This document shows, in pieces, positions 14,754-23,460 of a DNA stretch of 64,000 bases. Under the pieces are notes generated by a model. That model ran no database searches and was not told the origin of the DNA. It worked only from the letters and a program-made list of their open reading frames with translations. How positions within the stretch are numbered: the stretch's first letter is position 1; every line of letters starts with the position of its first letter. The translations under genes were made by a program, and so were the position numbers. The stretch comes from Lachnospiraceae bacterium. GTDB lineage: Bacteria; Bacillota; Clostridia; Lachnospirales; Lachnospiraceae. The stretch is taken from positions 124,001 through 188,000 of the forward strand of contig JAFQQI010000107.1 in assembly GCA_017411305.1 (NCBI GenBank). The letters are read 5' to 3'.

Positions 14754-16653
14754 CCCATTTTTCATATAAGGCTTCCAGTTTGGAAGCAATTTCTTCTTTT
14801 TCTTTGGCAATTTCCTGCAATTTTGCGGAATTGGTGGCATTTTCGGGAAGAGCCATCTGCTCATCAAGGTAAGCATCTTTTTCTTCCAGGGAAGTAATTT
14901 CCTCTTCGCATTTCTTAAGGTCATTTTCACGCTTACGCTGTTTGGCTTGCAGTTCTTTTTGTGCCTGCCAGTCTAATTTGGTTTCGGATAAAACTTCCGG
15001 CTTTGTACTTACCGCAGTAGTAGCTTTGTTTAATAAGTTTTGCTCTACAGCCTCTTTTTTCTCCAAATAATAATCATAGTTGCCCAGATAACCGATTAAT
15101 TGCTTTTCTGTAAGGTCCAGGATACGGCTTGCGGTACGATTGATAAAGTAACGGTCATGGGACACATAAAGAACAGTACCTTCATAAGCGTTCAGTGCAT
15201 CCTCAAGGATTTCTTTGGACATAATATCAAGATGGTTGGTAGGCTCGTCGAGAATCAGGAAATTAGCTTCCGATAGCATCAGCTTGGCAAGGGAAACACG
15301 TCCTTTTTCACCACCGCTTAAATCTTTAATCTGTTTAAAAACATCATCACCGGTAAAGAGGAAAGCAGCGAGGGTGTTACGTATTTCCGTGTTGGTAAGA
15401 GTTGGATACGCATCGGAAATTTCATCAAATAATGTTTTATCTCCGTGAAGGACATTATGCTCCTGGTCGTAATAGCCGATGTGTACATTGCTTCCCAAGG
15501 TGATTTTGCCGGTATCGGCAGTAACAATATCATTAATAATTTTGAGAATGGTAGTTTTTCCTGTTCCGTTATCGCCGATAATGGCAACATGTTCTCCACG
15601 CTTGATATCCATGGCGAGATTTTCAAATAAAAGGAGCGGACCGAAAGATTTAGACAGTCCTTCTATATGTAATACATCGTTACCGCTTTGGTATTTGGGC
15701 GTTAAGGTCATATGTATATCACTTCGAACTTCAGTGGGCTTGTCTAACACTTCGATTTTGTCAAGCATCTTGACACGGCTTTCGGCACGTTTAATTGACT
15801 TTTCACGATTAAAAGAGCGGAGCTTTTCAATAACCTCCTCCTGATGCTTGATTTCGCGTTGCTGATTGAGATAAGCATTTAAAGCAGCAGTGCGGAGCTG
15901 TTCCTTCTTTACCGCATAATCGGAATAATTGCCGATAAAGGTGGTTGCTTTGGTCTGGTCAATTTCAATTACCTTTCCGGCAATTTTATCAAGAAAATAG
16001 CGGTCATGGGATACGATGATGACAGCACCCTTGTAATTCAGCAGATAAGTTTCCAGCCAAGCGATAGAATTTAAATCCAAATGGTTGGTAGGCTCATCCA
16101 GGATAATTAAGTCCGGCTTAAGGAGCAGAAGCTTTCCAAGTGCCACACGTGTTTTTTGGCCACCGGAAAGAGTAGAGATGGATTTATCAAATTCTGCTTC
16201 TGAAAAACCAAGTCCTTTCAGTACGCCGGTAAGTTCACTTTTGTATGCATATCCGTTGGCTGTTTCAAAGGCATGGGTCAAACGGGTATAGTTTTCCATC
16301 AGGCGGGAAAGCTCGTCCTCGCTGCAGCTTTTCATGGCATGCTCGGCGTCCCGTATTTGTTTCTCAAGATGAATAATATCGGCTTTTACACTAAGCAGTT
16401 CATCGTAAATGGTATTGTCGCTGTTTACTGCCTGATTTTGGGCAAGATAACCTAAGGTTTTGCCTTTTGATAGGGTGACAAGACCTTCATCGGCAGTCAT
16501 TTCCCCTACAATGATACGAAGCAGAGTAGTTTTGCCGGCTCCGTTAATGCCTACAATGGCAGCTTTATCATAATCTTCAATATGAAAAGAAACTTCCTTA
16601 AGTATGGATTTTTCATTAAATGCTTTGGAAATATTCTGACAGGATAATATCAT
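14734..16653 (-). CDS. ABC-F family ATPase (YdiF-like)
   Basis: A soluble tandem ABC protein without membrane segments, 639 aa. Domain 1 has Walker A GINGAGKTTLL, signature LSGGQKTRVALGK and Walker B LIILDEPTNHLD; domain 2 has GDNGTGKTTIL, LSGGEKGRVSLAK and FLILDEPTNHLD. The linker between them and a C-terminal coiled coil (about 560-639) match the YdiF/Uup-like branch, which acts on ribosomes as translation factor or target-protection factor. The ATG at 16653 is chosen because GAAGG lies about 8 nt upstream; the in-frame GTG at 16668 overlaps that SD. It is divergent from rex and shares a compact control region. Whether it protects against an antibiotic cannot be told. Confidence 0.92.
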   Translation of the reverse strand: MILSCQNISKAFNEKSILKEVSFHIEDYDKAAIVGINGAGKTTLLRIIVGEMTADEGLVTLSKGKTLGYLAQNQAVNSDNTIYDELLSVKADIIHLEKQIRDAEHAMKSCSEDELSRLMENYTRLTHAFETANGYAYKSELTGVLKGLGFSEAEFDKSISTLSGGQKTRVALGKLLLLKPDLIILDEPTNHLDLNSIAWLETYLLNYKGAVIIVSHDRYFLDKIAGKVIEIDQTKATTFIGNYSDYAVKKEQLRTAALNAYLNQQREIKHQEEVIEKLRSFNREKSIKRAESRVKMLDKIEVLDKPTEVRSDIHMTLTPKYQSGNDVLHIEGLSKSFGPLLLFENLAMDIKRGEHVAIIGDNGTGKTTILKIINDIVTADTGKITLGSNVHIGYYDQEHNVLHGDKTLFDEISDAYPTLTNTEIRNTLAAFLFTGDDVFKQIKDLSGGEKGRVSLAKLMLSEANFLILDEPTNHLDIMSKEILEDALNAYEGTVLYVSHDRYFINRTASRILDLTEKQLIGYLGNYDYYLEKKEAVEQNLLNKATTAVSTKPEVLSETKLDWQAQKELQAKQRKRENDLKKCEEEITSLEEKDAYLDEQMALPENATNSAKLQEIAKEKEEIASKLEALYEKWETLESS

Positions 16654-16686
16654 AATCTGCACCTTCACTTTTTTGACTTCTGTATC

Positions 16687-16715
16687 AGTTTACAAGGCAT
16701 TAAAAGGAATGTCAA
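16687..16715 (-). promoter_or_regulatory. Sigma-A promoter of abcF (minus strand)
   Basis: Read on the minus strand: TTGACA (16710-16715), 17-bp spacer, TAAACT (16687-16692). The -35 lies only 4 bp from the -35 of the opposite rex promoter; the two boxes form the palindrome TGTCAA-TTCA-TTGACA. Confidence 0.75.
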
Positions 16716-16719
16716 TTCA

Positions 16720-16748
16720 TTGACATTATTTTAACATTACGATACAAT
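16720..16748 (+). promoter_or_regulatory. Sigma-A promoter of rex with a degenerate Rex-like operator
   Basis: TTGACA (16720-16725), 17-bp spacer, TACAAT (16743-16748), close to consensus. TTGACATTATTTTAACAT (16720-16737) resembles the clostridial Rex site TTGTTAA-N4-TTAACAA: the right half is nearly intact and the left half degenerate. Autoregulation is plausible and could also reach abcF. Confidence 0.75.
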
Positions 16749-16783
16749 GGAAAATAAGAAAATGTTGTCAGGGGGACAATACC

Positions 16784-17434
16784 GTGGAAACCAAGGAAAT
16801 TTCACAGGCAGTCATTGGCAGATTGCCCAGATACTTCAGATATTTAGGCGAACTGAAAGACGAAGGAATTGAGCGTATTTCTTCTCAGGAATTAAGTGAT
16901 ATTATGAAGGTGACTGCTTCCCAGATCCGGCAGGATTTTAATAACTTCGGCGGATTCGGTCAGCAAGGCTATGGCTATAAGGTAGAGTACTTGTACGAGG
17001 AAATCGGTAAAATTTTAGGCATGAATCAGACCCATAATCTGATTATTATCGGTGCCGGAAATTTGGGACAGGCGCTGGCCAATTATATGAACTTTGAGAG
17101 AAGAGGATTCTTGTTTAAAGGAATGTTTGACAATAATCCGGCACTATTCGGAAAAAAAATCCGCGACATGGAAGTAAAACCCATGGAAGAACTTCACGAT
17201 TTCGTGAAAGAGAATAACATCGACATCGCAGTGCTTACCATTCCGAAAACAAGTGCGGTAGCAGTTGCGGAGCAGCTGGTGAAGGACGGTATTAAGGGGA
17301 TTTGGAATTTTGCCCATGTGGATTTGAATGTACCCAAGGAGATTCAGGTAGAAAATGTACATTTGTCAGACAGTCTGATGAAACTTACCTATAACATTAT
17401 TCGTTACGAAGAAGAGAACAGTATTTCACAATAG
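16784..17434 (+). CDS. rex: Redox-sensing transcriptional repressor Rex
   Basis: Rex reads the NADH/NAD+ ratio and represses fermentation and reductive pathways when NADH is low. The 216-aa protein has the N-terminal winged helix (about 1-80, with LSDIMKVTASQIRQDFNNFG) and a C-terminal Rossmann domain with GAGNLGQALANY, plus the domain-swapped C-terminal helix. Start is GTG 16784 after an AGGGGG-type SD. It heads an operon with a coiled-coil protein, nnr and alr. The pairing with Nnr, which repairs damaged NAD(P)H, fits a nicotinamide-cofactor theme. Confidence 0.96.
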   Translation: METKEISQAVIGRLPRYFRYLGELKDEGIERISSQELSDIMKVTASQIRQDFNNFGGFGQQGYGYKVEYLYEEIGKILGMNQTHNLIIIGAGNLGQALANYMNFERRGFLFKGMFDNNPALFGKKIRDMEVKPMEELHDFVKENNIDIAVLTIPKTSAVAVAEQLVKDGIKGIWNFAHVDLNVPKEIQVENVHLSDSLMKLTYNIIRYEEENSISQ

Positions 17435-17446
17435 GAGGCATACCCT

Positions 17447-18058
17447 ATGTCAAAGACAGAGGATGTTTTTGCACCTGCAATTAAAGGGAAAAAAATACCC
17501 ATATTGACATTAGATAATAAGTGGCATCAGCTTTTCACGCAGACAGGTACCAATAAGCAGATTTTAAAGCTGGAAGAAGAACTGAACGGCCTCTTGAAAA
17601 AGCAGGGCGGTGCAGGTCAGGATATGAAGAAAATTAAGAAGCTGAAGAAGAAGCTGATGGATGAAATTGTAGAGTATGCAGATGATGCTGCATCAGGCCG
17701 TGATAAGAAGGCCGAAAAGAAGCTGGAAGAAAATAAACGTCTGATTAATGAATGTAATGAAAAGCTTGATGAGTGCGAGGAACTGTTGGCCGTACTTCCA
17801 AGGCAGATTGATAAGGTAAATAAGCAGCTGATGTTAAAAACCATGGAAGTCTGTTATGATACCTTAAAGGAAAATAAGGAAGAAATTGACAGAACTACGG
17901 TATGGATTGAACAGGTGCGGACGGAACTGAAAGAGAGACTGATTCGTAAGCAGGAACAGGAAATGATGAATCAGGAGCTATATGCCTATATGCATGATAT
18001 TTTTGGTGCAGATGTGATTGATATGTTTGATATGCAATATTTAAAGAAGAACGAGTAG
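17447..18058 (+). CDS. Conserved coiled-coil protein of unknown function
   Basis: I do not recognise a named family. The 203-aa protein is soluble, with no signal or membrane segment. Residues 1-35 form a compact start (KGKKIPILTLDNKWHQLF); about 38-165 are strongly predicted helix with heptad-like Leu/Lys/Glu spacing, probably two antiparallel coiled coils; the C-terminus has Met/Tyr-rich MMNQELYAYMHDIFGADVI. It starts 12 nt after rex and is followed by a hairpin. A structural or adaptor role is possible, but nothing in the sequence fixes it. Confidence 0.75.
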   Translation: MSKTEDVFAPAIKGKKIPILTLDNKWHQLFTQTGTNKQILKLEEELNGLLKKQGGAGQDMKKIKKLKKKLMDEIVEYADDAASGRDKKAEKKLEENKRLINECNEKLDECEELLAVLPRQIDKVNKQLMLKTMEVCYDTLKENKEEIDRTTVWIEQVRTELKERLIRKQEQEMMNQELYAYMHDIFGADVIDMFDMQYLKKNE

Positions 18059-18092
18059 TGCGTCATGGCCGTCGTGGCACATGGCGCATTTT
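18059..18092 (+). other. GC-rich intergenic hairpin inside the rex-alr operon
   Basis: TGCGTCATGGCC (18059-18070) pairs with GGC-A-CATGGCGCA (18076-18088), with one bulged A and one G-U pair; loop GTCGT, tail TTTT. Because nnr follows within 22 nt with its own SD, it is more likely a partial terminator or RNA-processing/stability hairpin than an operon end. Confidence 0.65.
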
Positions 18093-18113
18093 GCCGGATA
18101 AGGAGTGCGCCGG

Positions 18114-19646
18114 ATGCGATATGTGATAACTGCCGATGAAATGAAATATTATGATAATGCAACCATAAAAGAAATTGGTATTCCGTCTCTTCTTTTAATG
18201 GAGCGTGCCGCTATGGAAATGGCAAATGCGGTAGCAGAACGTAAGCTGGTGACGGACAAGGTGCTGGTATTTGCGGGAAGCGGTAATAACGGTGGCGATG
18301 CCTTAGCGGTAGGACGGCTGCTTACAGAGAAGGGATTTGCTGTTGCTTTTTGGATGCCTATGGGTACAGAAAAGGTAAGTACGGAAACAGGAAGACAGAT
18401 TACGATTTTAAAAAATATGGGGCTTCCCATCCATGACATTTTTCCGGATGGCGAATATGATATAATCATAGACGGATTATTCGGAATCGGTCTGACGAGA
18501 GAAATATCCGGCGTATGTGCCGATGCAGTAAAAAAGATTCAGGAATTGAAGTCTAATGGCGCTTATGTTGCTTCGGTGGATATTCCCACAGGAATTTGTG
18601 CAGATACGGGAAGCGTTATGGGATGCGCAGTTTGCGCAGATATGACGGTAACCTTTGCATATGCGAAAGCAGGTCATTATTTTTATCCCGGAAGGGAGTA
18701 TACGGGAGAGCTTTTAATAAAGCCCATTGGAATTGTTGCAATACCTGAGCAAAAGAAGCCTTCTTATCTGACAGCAGATCGGGAAGACTTAGGAGAACTT
18801 TTGCCCAAGAGAATGCCCGGAGGCAATAAAGGCACCTTCGGAAAGGTGCTGGTATTTGCAGGAAGCAAAGATATGTGCGGTGCAGCAATTCTTTGTGCAA
18901 ATGCTGTTTTTGCAGCAGGTGCCGGAATGGTAAAGGTTTTGACCCATGAGAGTAACCGTGAAATAATGCAAAAAGCATTGCCAGAGGCTATGTTGCTTAC
19001 TTATGAGACTTTACCGGATGAAACAAAACTAAAAGAAGCCATGAAGTGGGCGGATGTGATAGTAGCAGGCCCAGGTATCGGAACTTCTGTTTCGTCAGAA
19101 AAGATTATGGCAAAGCTTCTTGCCGGAAAGCAGTTACCCTTTGTGGCAGATGCAGACGGACTGAACCTGATAGCAGCATCAAAGCATTTGCAAGAGGCTG
19201 TTTCAGGATATGAACCGGGAAAGCTTGTGATAACGCCTCATCCCGGTGAGCTTTGCAGACTTTTGCAGATAGATATGGAAGAGTATGCAAGAGATAAAAG
19301 GAAGACAATTCAATCTGCAGCAAACAGATACGGCTGTGTGGTAGTGGGGAAGGATGCAACGACTCTTATTACTTCAGGTAGGGAAGATACATTCTTTCTG
19401 AATCACTTGGGAAATGACGGAATGGCAGTGGCAGGAAGCGGCGATGTCCTTTCCGGCATCATTGGCGGGCTATCCGCACAGGGACAGGAGACTTTCAATG
19501 CAGCCATAGCAGGGGTAAGCATTCATGCTGCAGCAGGAGAACATGCTGCAAGACGAAAAAGCCGATATGCAATGAAGGCCTCCGATATTACGGAAAGTCT
19601 TTGGGAAATACTAAAGGAAGCAGAAGGAAAAAGGAGTTTTTCATGA
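18114..19646 (+). CDS. nnr: Bifunctional NAD(P)H-hydrate epimerase / ADP-dependent NAD(P)H-hydrate dehydratase
   Basis: Repairs hydrated, dead-end NADH and NADPH. The 510-aa protein fuses a YjeF_N epimerase (about 1-215; AGSGNNGGDALAVGRLL is the family motif) to a ribokinase-like ADP-dependent dehydratase (about 230-505; NDGMAVAGSGDVLSGIIGG carries the catalytic Asp). I place the start at ATG 18114, 8 nt after AGGAG (18101-18105); the in-frame GTG 18105 overlaps that SD. The stop overlaps the alr start in ATGA (19643-19646), suggesting coupled translation. Fusion of both domains is normal in bacteria. Confidence 0.95.
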   Translation: MRYVITADEMKYYDNATIKEIGIPSLLLMERAAMEMANAVAERKLVTDKVLVFAGSGNNGGDALAVGRLLTEKGFAVAFWMPMGTEKVSTETGRQITILKNMGLPIHDIFPDGEYDIIIDGLFGIGLTREISGVCADAVKKIQELKSNGAYVASVDIPTGICADTGSVMGCAVCADMTVTFAYAKAGHYFYPGREYTGELLIKPIGIVAIPEQKKPSYLTADREDLGELLPKRMPGGNKGTFGKVLVFAGSKDMCGAAILCANAVFAAGAGMVKVLTHESNREIMQKALPEAMLLTYETLPDETKLKEAMKWADVIVAGPGIGTSVSSEKIMAKLLAGKQLPFVADADGLNLIAASKHLQEAVSGYEPGKLVITPHPGELCRLLQIDMEEYARDKRKTIQSAANRYGCVVVGKDATTLITSGREDTFFLNHLGNDGMAVAGSGDVLSGIIGGLSAQGQETFNAAIAGVSIHAAAGEHAARRKSRYAMKASDITESLWEILKEAEGKRSFS

Positions 19647-20812
19647 AAAAGCATAAAAGAGTATTTGCGGCAATCCATTTAGATGCCGTGAAAAATAATA
19701 TAGAGCAGATGGAAAAGATGATTTCTGACAAAACCGGGATGCTGTGTGTTATTAAGACAGACGGATACGGTCATGGTGCCGTTCCTGTGGCAAGTGTACT
19801 GGAAAGTGAGGACTGCGTAGCCGGTTTTGCAGTGGCAACGGCAGAAGAAGCGATTGAGCTAAGAGATGCGGATATCAATAAACCTGTCTTGGTGCTTGGT
19901 TATACTTTCCCACAGGACTATGACGAGCTGATTTACCGGAATGTGCGAATGACGGTATTTCGTCGTGATACCTTAAAAAAGCTTTCTGAAGCAGTGGAAC
20001 GGTTAAACAGTAACGGAATTTCCTGCAAAGCCCTTGTGCATATTAAAGTAGATACCGGTATGGGAAGAATCGGAATTATGCCGGATGATGAAGGTCTTGC
20101 TTTTGTAGAAGAAGCAATGAGCTGTAAAGGAATTGAAGTGGAAGGGATTTTCACCCATTTTGCAAGAGCTGATGAAACCGATAAAACCTCTGCCGTGGAA
20201 CAGTATAAAAAATTCATCGCATTTGTAAACAGGGCGGAGAAAACGTGCGGTAAAGCCATTCCGTATAAACATTGTGCAAACAGTGCAGCTATTTTAGAAT
20301 TGCCTCAAACCAATATGGATTTGGTCCGTGCAGGAATTGCCATGTACGGTCTGTGGCCCTCTGATGAAGTGAAGAAGGAAATTGCACTGCAACCGGTACT
20401 TTCACTTCACAGTCATATTGTTTATTGTAAAGAGGTGCCGGCGGGAACCCCCATCAGCTACGGAGGCACTTATGTTACTGATAAGCTGACAAGGGTAGCA
20501 ACAGTACCGGTAGGTTACGGAGACGGTTATCCGAGAGCACTGTCCAATATCGGGCATGTGCTGGTTTGCGGAAAAAAAGCGCCTATTTTGGGCAGAATAT
20601 GCATGGACCAGTTTATGATAGACGTATCAGATATTCCGGAAGCCGTTGAAGGCTGCCTTGTAACCTTAATCGGCAGAGACGGTAAAGAGGAGATTACCAT
20701 GGAACAGCTAGGTGATCTTTCAGGACGGTTTAATTATGAACTGGCATGTGACCTTGGCAAAAGAATACCGAGAGTTTATTATGAGGGGAAAGAAATCTGC
20801 AGTGATTTTTAA
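19643..20812 (+). CDS. alr: Alanine racemase
   Basis: PLP enzyme making D-alanine for peptidoglycan. Lys38 in VIKTDGYGHG binds PLP; the C-terminal RICMDQFMIDVSD segment supplies the second active-site Tyr region and dimer contacts (fold type III barrel plus beta domain, 389 aa). Start ATG 19643 follows AAGGAG (19631-19636) by 6 nt and overlaps the nnr stop by 4 nt. Longer in-frame starts lie inside nnr and add a basic stretch not seen in the family. In Bacilli alr is commonly followed by a mazEF-type pair; here only the toxin-like gene follows. Confidence 0.96.
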   Translation: MKKHKRVFAAIHLDAVKNNIEQMEKMISDKTGMLCVIKTDGYGHGAVPVASVLESEDCVAGFAVATAEEAIELRDADINKPVLVLGYTFPQDYDELIYRNVRMTVFRRDTLKKLSEAVERLNSNGISCKALVHIKVDTGMGRIGIMPDDEGLAFVEEAMSCKGIEVEGIFTHFARADETDKTSAVEQYKKFIAFVNRAEKTCGKAIPYKHCANSAAILELPQTNMDLVRAGIAMYGLWPSDEVKKEIALQPVLSLHSHIVYCKEVPAGTPISYGGTYVTDKLTRVATVPVGYGDGYPRALSNIGHVLVCGKKAPILGRICMDQFMIDVSDIPEAVEGCLVTLIGRDGKEEITMEQLGDLSGRFNYELACDLGKRIPRVYYEGKEICSDF

Positions 20813-20914
20813 CTCTTCTGAATACCTTCTGACAATACGGTTATACTACTTTTTGAGAAAAGTGCAAGAAGAATGACTTGCAAATATCCTGTTGGAATGA
20901 AGGGTGTGTGAAGA

Positions 20915-21256
20915 ATGAAAAGAGGGGATATTTACTATGCGGATTTGAGACCGGTAATCGGTTCGGAGCAGGGAGGAATCAGACCTGTTTTAATTGTACA
21001 GAATGATGTTGGGAACAGACACAGCCCAACCATTATCTGCGCCGCAATTACTTCCAAAATGAATAAAGCAAAGCTGCCTACGCATATTGAGCTTTCGGCA
21101 GGGCGTTATGATATGGAAAAGGATTCAGTGATATTATTGGAACAGCTTCGGACCATTGATAAAAAGCGTCTGAAAGATAAAGTATGTCATTTAGATGACG
21201 AAATTATGAAAAAGGTAAATATTGGTTTAAAAATCAGCCTGGAACTTACTACATAA
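20915..21256 (+). CDS. MazF/EndoA-type mRNA endoribonuclease, no adjacent antitoxin
   Basis: A 113-aa PemK/MazF fold protein: [21 protein letters not shown], then RPVLIVQND, then a central TIICAAITS strand and [13 protein letters not shown], all typical of EndoA (NdoA). The family cleaves single-stranded mRNA at short sites and is normally held by an antitoxin encoded just upstream. The 102-nt gap after alr contains no antitoxin frame, only an inverted repeat TGCAAG-N8-CTTGCA (20863-20882). So it is an orphan toxin gene, or its partner is elsewhere. SD-like GAAGGGTG precedes ATG 20915. Confidence 0.9.
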   Translation: MKRGDIYYADLRPVIGSEQGGIRPVLIVQNDVGNRHSPTIICAAITSKMNKAKLPTHIELSAGRYDMEKDSVILLEQLRTIDKKRLKDKVCHLDDEIMKKVNIGLKISLELTT

Positions 21257-21272
21257 AGCGGATAGAGGAAAC

Positions 21273-21301
21273 TTGACGTAGGATTCAGGAAATGATATAT
21301 T
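21273..21301 (+). promoter_or_regulatory. Sigma-A promoter of the CNNM/CorC gene
   Basis: TTGACG (21273-21278), 17-bp spacer, TATATT (21296-21301). The next SD and start (21331, 21344) follow at a normal leader length. It separates mazF from the downstream transcription unit. Confidence 0.75.
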
Positions 21302-21343
21302 TTAGAGTGATATTTTTTGCAATCAGATAAAGGAGATGAAGAA

Positions 21344-22675
21344 ATGGATGATAGCGGGCCTACTGCCGGGTATTTTGTTTTTTTTGTATTGATACTGACT
21401 GATATCATATTTTATAGTTTTGGTGCGGCGGTTAAGGAACTAAATACAAAGGAACTTTCCGACAAGGCGCAGGAGGGCAATAAAAAAGCAGCAAGACTGT
21501 ATGAAATTGCTACGAAGCCAAATAAATTTATTAATACACTTCAGTTTGCGGTTACACTTGTGAACCTGATTCTGGGCAGCTGCTTTCTGGAAAGTTTACA
21601 GAAAACAGTAAGCGGTCTGATGACGGCAGTGATTGCGGGAGTACTGGTGCTGTACATAGTATTAACCTTCGGTATTTTAGTGCCCAAGAAGCTGGGAGCA
21701 AAATACGCACAGAAATGTGCAAGTCTGTTTTTGGGACCTATCGAACTGATTATGACGGTTTTAGCACCGTTTACATGGCTGGTTCTTAAGACAAGCAAGC
21801 TGATTCTATGGATATTCGGCATCCGCGGAGAGGAAGGAACGGAGGATGTCACCGAGGAAGAGATTATTTCCATGGTGAACGAAGGTCATGAACAGGGAGT
21901 ATTACTGGCAACGGAAGCGGAAATGATTACTAATATTTTTGAGTTCGGTGATAAGGAAGCTCAGAATATTATGACACATCGTAAAAACGTGCTTGCCATT
22001 GATAAAACCATTACGCTGGGAGAAGCTCTTGATTATATGCTAAATGAAAGCAAGAGCCGTTTTCCGGTCTATGACGGGAATATTGACCATATTATCGGGA
22101 TTCTGCATTTCAGGGATGCTATGCGTGCCCATAGAACAGAAGAAAACATTACAAAGCCCGTATGTGAAATTGAGGGGTTGATACGTGATACGATGTTTAT
22201 TCCGGAAACAAAGCATATTGACGATTTGTTTAAGGATATGCAACAGACTAAAACCCAGATGGTTATTGTTGTAGATGAGTACGGACAGACGTCGGGTATT
22301 CTGGCTATGGAGGATATTCTGGAAGAAATCGTCGGAAACATAATGGACGAATATGACGAGGAAGAAGAATATATCGAAGAGACAGAAAATGCCGATGAAT
22401 ATATCATTGAAGGTATGACTCCTTTAGATGAACTGGAGGAGAAATTTGATATTACCTTTGATGAGGAGGATTTTGAAACCTTAAACGGTTTCCTGATTTC
22501 CAAATTGGATAAGATTCCCGAGGAAGAGGATGAGCAGTACGCTGTTATGGTAGGAGAGTATGAATTCAAAATTCTTACCGTAGAAAACCGTATGATAAAA
22601 AACGTACTGGTAACTAAGATTGCCGGAGAAGAGGAATGTGAAGATACTTATTCCGAAGAAGAAATAACTAAGTGA
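21344..22675 (+). CDS. CNNM/CorC (HlyC) family membrane protein with CBS domains
   Basis: A 443-aa protein: a DUF21/CNNM membrane domain with about four hydrophobic segments (about 1-160), a CBS pair (about 190-320; ESKSRFPVYDGNIDHIIGILHFRDA and VVDEYGQTSGILAMEDILEEIVG) and a C-terminal CorC_HlyC domain. An acidic loop (DEYDEEEEYIEE) links CBS and C-terminal domains. Relatives are linked to magnesium export or tolerance; the old 'hemolysin' label is misleading. Start ATG 21344 follows AGGAG (21331-21335) by 8 nt; an upstream TTG has no SD. Transport substrate is inferred from the family. Confidence 0.9.
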   Translation: MDDSGPTAGYFVFFVLILTDIIFYSFGAAVKELNTKELSDKAQEGNKKAARLYEIATKPNKFINTLQFAVTLVNLILGSCFLESLQKTVSGLMTAVIAGVLVLYIVLTFGILVPKKLGAKYAQKCASLFLGPIELIMTVLAPFTWLVLKTSKLILWIFGIRGEEGTEDVTEEEIISMVNEGHEQGVLLATEAEMITNIFEFGDKEAQNIMTHRKNVLAIDKTITLGEALDYMLNESKSRFPVYDGNIDHIIGILHFRDAMRAHRTEENITKPVCEIEGLIRDTMFIPETKHIDDLFKDMQQTKTQMVIVVDEYGQTSGILAMEDILEEIVGNIMDEYDEEEEYIEETENADEYIIEGMTPLDELEEKFDITFDEEDFETLNGFLISKLDKIPEEEDEQYAVMVGEYEFKILTVENRMIKNVLVTKIAGEEECEDTYSEEEITK

Positions 22676-22697
22676 GACAAAAAGGAGAAAGATTAAT

Positions 22698-23426
22698 ATG
22701 TCAGGACATTCAAAATTTGCGAACATTAAGCACAAAAAGGAAAAAAATGATGCCGCTAAGGGTAAAATCTTTACGATTATCGGAAGGGAAATTGCTGTAG
22801 CAGTAAAGGAAGGCGGTCCCGATCCTGCCAATAACTATAAGTTGGCACAGGTAATCGCAAAAGCAAAAGCAAATAATATGCCTAACGATACCATTGACAG
22901 AGGAATTAAGAAGGCAGCCGGTGATGTGGGAAATGTAAATTACAAGTACGTCAGTTATGAAGGCTACGGCCCTAACGGTATTGCCATTATTGTAGATGCC
23001 CTTACCGACAATCAGAACAGAACCGCGGCGAATGTAAGAAATGCCTTTACGAAAGGAAACGGTAATATCGGAACACCCGGTTGTGTATCCTTTATGTTTG
23101 ATAAAAAGGGACAGATTATTATTGATAAAGAAGAATATGAAGGGGATGCTGATGAGCTTATGATGATGGCTCTTGATGCAGGAGCAGAAGATTTTGCCGA
23201 AGAAGAGGACAGCTTTGAGATTTTGACAGATCCCGATGCCTTTGATGAAGTATTAAAAGCAATGGAAGAAGCAAAGATTCCCTTGGCTTCTGCAGAGGTA
23301 ACCATGATCCCTCAGAATTATGTGGAGCTTACAGATGAAACAGCAATTAAGAACCTGAATAAAATTCTTGATTTACTGGATGCAGAGGATGATGTGCAGG
23401 CAGTATATCACAACTGGGATGAATAA
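22698..23426 (+). CDS. yebC: YebC/PmpR family protein
   Basis: A 242-aa cytosolic protein beginning MSGHSKFANIKHKKEKNDA, the family signature, with the three-domain YebC layout and GNIGTPGCVSFMFDKKG in the middle. Members are called DNA-binding regulators, and recent work links them to translation of difficult sequences. An SD (AAAAAGGAG) precedes the ATG. It follows the CNNM gene by 22 nt and may be co-transcribed. Confidence 0.95.
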   Translation: MSGHSKFANIKHKKEKNDAAKGKIFTIIGREIAVAVKEGGPDPANNYKLAQVIAKAKANNMPNDTIDRGIKKAAGDVGNVNYKYVSYEGYGPNGIAIIVDALTDNQNRTAANVRNAFTKGNGNIGTPGCVSFMFDKKGQIIIDKEEYEGDADELMMMALDAGAEDFAEEEDSFEILTDPDAFDEVLKAMEEAKIPLASAEVTMIPQNYVELTDETAIKNLNKILDLLDAEDDVQAVYHNWDE

Positions 23427-23460
23427 TAAGAGCATCCGTCGGATGTAAGGGAGGATTAGC

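Noticed and set aside
22069-22569. Ser-rich minus-strand frame of 166 codons
   Set aside because: Mirror of the acidic, Glu-rich coding sequence of the CNNM/CorC gene; the Ser runs are the complement of GAA/GAG-type codons.
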